Of a stretch of 6,415 nt of DNA, positions 5,065 to 6,415 are shown one piece after another. The DNA is from Planctomycetaceae bacterium. Lineage in GTDB: Bacteria; Planctomycetota; Planctomycetia; Pirellulales; Thermoguttaceae. Within the stretch, counting starts at the first letter, position 1; the number at the start of each line of letters is the position of its first letter. The notes below the pieces were generated by a model. It did no database searches, was not told the origin of the DNA, and saw nothing but the letters and a program-made list of their open reading frames with translations. The translations under genes and the position numbers were made by a program. Location of the stretch: the NCBI GenBank assembly GCA_031256755.1, contig JAIRPZ010000158.1:1-6415 (forward strand), written 5' to 3'.

Positions 5065-5901
5065 TCATTGACCGCCGGGTATATCTTTTTTCTTTTTAGG
5101 ATTAAGCAGGATGCCTTGTTTGGCATTCAGCGGCGACACAACTTTTTTACCGGTTTTTGCTTCCAATTCCAATCGGGCGTTGCGGGCAACTTGCTGATGT
5201 TCCGGCATCGTTTCGGGATTTTGCACTTCCGAAATCTGCTTGGTCGAAAGTTCTGCCAGCATACTCAACACGAGTTCCGTGTTCGTCATATTGTCCCGCA
5301 GATTTTCCTTTTTCAATCCTTTGTATTTTTTGTATTGCACCGCTGTTTTGTTTGCCCATGTTTTGTCAATGATGTCCGTCAATGCGGCAAACTGCATGCC
5401 TTCCTGTAAGCCATGTTTCTTCCATTCATCAGTCAATTCCTTGCGGATTTCAATACTCTTCAATCGCTGATTGACCCAGTTGTCGGAATAACCGAGCCGC
5501 TTATAATCCCGCATCGCTTGTTCGATAGACAACTCCGGGTCTTGCAACTGGTCAAGCCGTTCTTTAGCAATTTGCGCCATCCATAGTTTGAACGGTTCTG
5601 CCATCGGCGACGGAACGGACTGAAGGATGCGGAACAGTTGCTCCGTATCGGCAACATCGGTCTTGTAGTATTTACCGTCCGAAGACGGCAATTTCAGTTG
5701 GTTACAATTTGTAACCGACTGATTTCCTTCCTTTTTCAGGCGGTGTTTCAGCACTTTCCAGTAAGTCCGGGCGCGGTCTTGCGTCGGCTGGTCAGTCAAA
5801 ATGCCGATGACATCCACGACGGCAAAAAACCATTCCTCCCGTTCTTCGTCCCAAACGGTGCGGACTTGCTGCTGCTCAAATAATTTAACGGCGGTTTTCA
5901 T
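5065..5901 (-). CDS. Bro-N domain protein with DinD-like C-terminal region
   Basis: The 278-residue protein has an N-terminal Bro-N (phage antirepressor-like) domain at about residues 1-115: MKTAVKLFEQQQVRTVWDEE, then WFFAVVDVIGILTD, TDVADTEQLFRILQSVPSP and EPFKLWMAQ. Such domains are DNA-binding and common in prophage antirepressors and in chromosomal singletons. The C-terminal half (about 145-262) reads RLKSIEIRKELTDEWKKHG, then YKKYKGLKKENLRDNMTNTE and LAELST, a pattern that recalls the KGLKK...DHM..TEL region of DinD, the damage-induced RecA inhibitor of E. coli. The lysine-rich tail is short. The ATG at 5901 follows the cas7 stop by 40 bases with no good Shine-Dalgarno, and its TGA is one base before the cas4 ATG. 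It is not a standard cas gene; a regulatory or damage-response role is inference. The family assignment to Bro-N is firm, the DinD likeness moderate. Confidence 0.85.
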   Translation of the reverse strand: MKTAVKLFEQQQVRTVWDEEREEWFFAVVDVIGILTDQPTQDRARTYWKVLKHRLKKEGNQSVTNCNQLKLPSSDGKYYKTDVADTEQLFRILQSVPSPMAEPFKLWMAQIAKERLDQLQDPELSIEQAMRDYKRLGYSDNWVNQRLKSIEIRKELTDEWKKHGLQEGMQFAALTDIIDKTWANKTAVQYKKYKGLKKENLRDNMTNTELVLSMLAELSTKQISEVQNPETMPEHQQVARNARLELEAKTGKKVVSPLNAKQGILLNPKKKKDIPGGQ

Positions 5902-5941
5902 AGCACGATTGTATCATTGATTTTCGCAAACAACAATAACC

Positions 5942-6415
5942 TTATTGACCGTCAAGTTCTTCCGGCGTTAAACCGTTCAACTGTTCCAATGTGTACGTAC
6001 CATCCGCATTGACTTTTAATGAGTGATGTACTTTGGCGGACGAATACTGCCCTGCCGGACTGTTATGCTTCCACCAAATCACTTTCAGGACTTCCATACT
6101 GCCTTCGGGACGGGCAGCGGAAATATCGTTGACGAACAGTGTTTGGAGTGCTTCTTTGATTTTCTCTGCGTCCCTATCCGAAAAACCGGTCTTTGCAGCA
6201 AGTTGAACATTCATTGCTCCGTAGGTAACATAAACCGCTTTGTCAATGCGGTGCTTCATGCCCATTGTGTCGCCTGCCTTCTTTTCCGGCGGATTGTTCG
6301 TTTCAAGATTAACGCTCTTGGTAATCTGCAAACTCCAAGGAACAATGGTCTCGATGCTGTATGCACTTTGAATCGTCACCGGTCCGCGGATGCCGATAGA
6401 AACACTGGCTTTATC
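5942..6415 (-). CDS. cas7: CRISPR-associated Cas7 (Csd2), type I-C, 5' end missing
   Basis: Cas7 is the repeated backbone subunit of the type I-C Cascade complex and binds crRNA. The reading frame is open to the window edge: upstream of residue VTIQSAYSIE it reads DKASVSIGIRGP, so the start lies beyond 6415. About 157 residues are present. The SIGIRGPV.IQ.A.SIE and QITKSVN blocks, the MGMKHRIDKAVYVTYGAMN segment and the VIWWKHNSPAGQYSSAKVH segment are those of the Csd2 family C-terminal half. It ends with a short acidic tail. Internal GTG at 6379 is not the start. Upstream genes cas8c, cas5 and cas3 are expected off the right edge. Confidence 0.93.
   Translation of the reverse strand, partial: DKASVSIGIRGPVTIQSAYSIETIVPWSLQITKSVNLETNNPPEKKAGDTMGMKHRIDKAVYVTYGAMNVQLAAKTGFSDRDAEKIKEALQTLFVNDISAARPEGSMEVLKVIWWKHNSPAGQYSSAKVHHSLKVNADGTYTLEQLNGLTPEELDGQ

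Noticed and set aside
5064..5126. 21-residue extension of Cas4
   Set aside because: It overlaps the Bro-N gene tail and is not part of the Cas4 family; the ATG at 5063 starts the conserved region.

Overview
This window carries part of a type I-C CRISPR-Cas locus on the minus strand: the 3' part of cas7 at the right edge, then cas4, cas1 and cas2. Foreign or accessory genes break up the usual gene order. The organism is bacterial and probably Gram-negative. Several genes lack a clear Shine-Dalgarno sequence and the Cas genes have medium GC, but nothing here fixes the taxon. cas3, cas5 and cas8c would be expected beyond the right edge. The CRISPR array itself probably starts just beyond the left edge.

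Layout in the direction of cas transcription (right to left): cas7 (5942-6415, 5' end missing); a Bro-N/DinD-like gene (5065-5901), one base from cas4; cas4 (4398-5063); a block of about 2 kb in the opposite orientation (about 2360-4384); cas1 (1301-2329); cas2 (996-1286); a short-chain dehydrogenase/reductase (226-945); and a probable CRISPR leader (about 1-95). The leader has an inverted GCGAACC/GGTTCGC pair and a good promoter pointing out of the window.

The plus-strand block between cas4 and cas1 looks like an inserted restriction module. It encodes a TdeIII-like type II endonuclease, a winged-helix protein with a possible nuclease-like C-terminal domain overlapping it, and only the C-terminal end of an amino-methyltransferase. 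The block is AT-richer than the cas genes. It has its own promoter-like sequence, divergent from one that appears to drive cas1-cas2.

The Cas genes themselves look intact. Cas4, Cas1 and Cas2 would process and integrate new spacers, and Cas7 forms the Cascade backbone. The unusual feature is that adaptation and interference genes, normally packed together, are separated by an antirepressor/DinD-like gene, an apparently methylase-less restriction module and a metabolic-type reductase.
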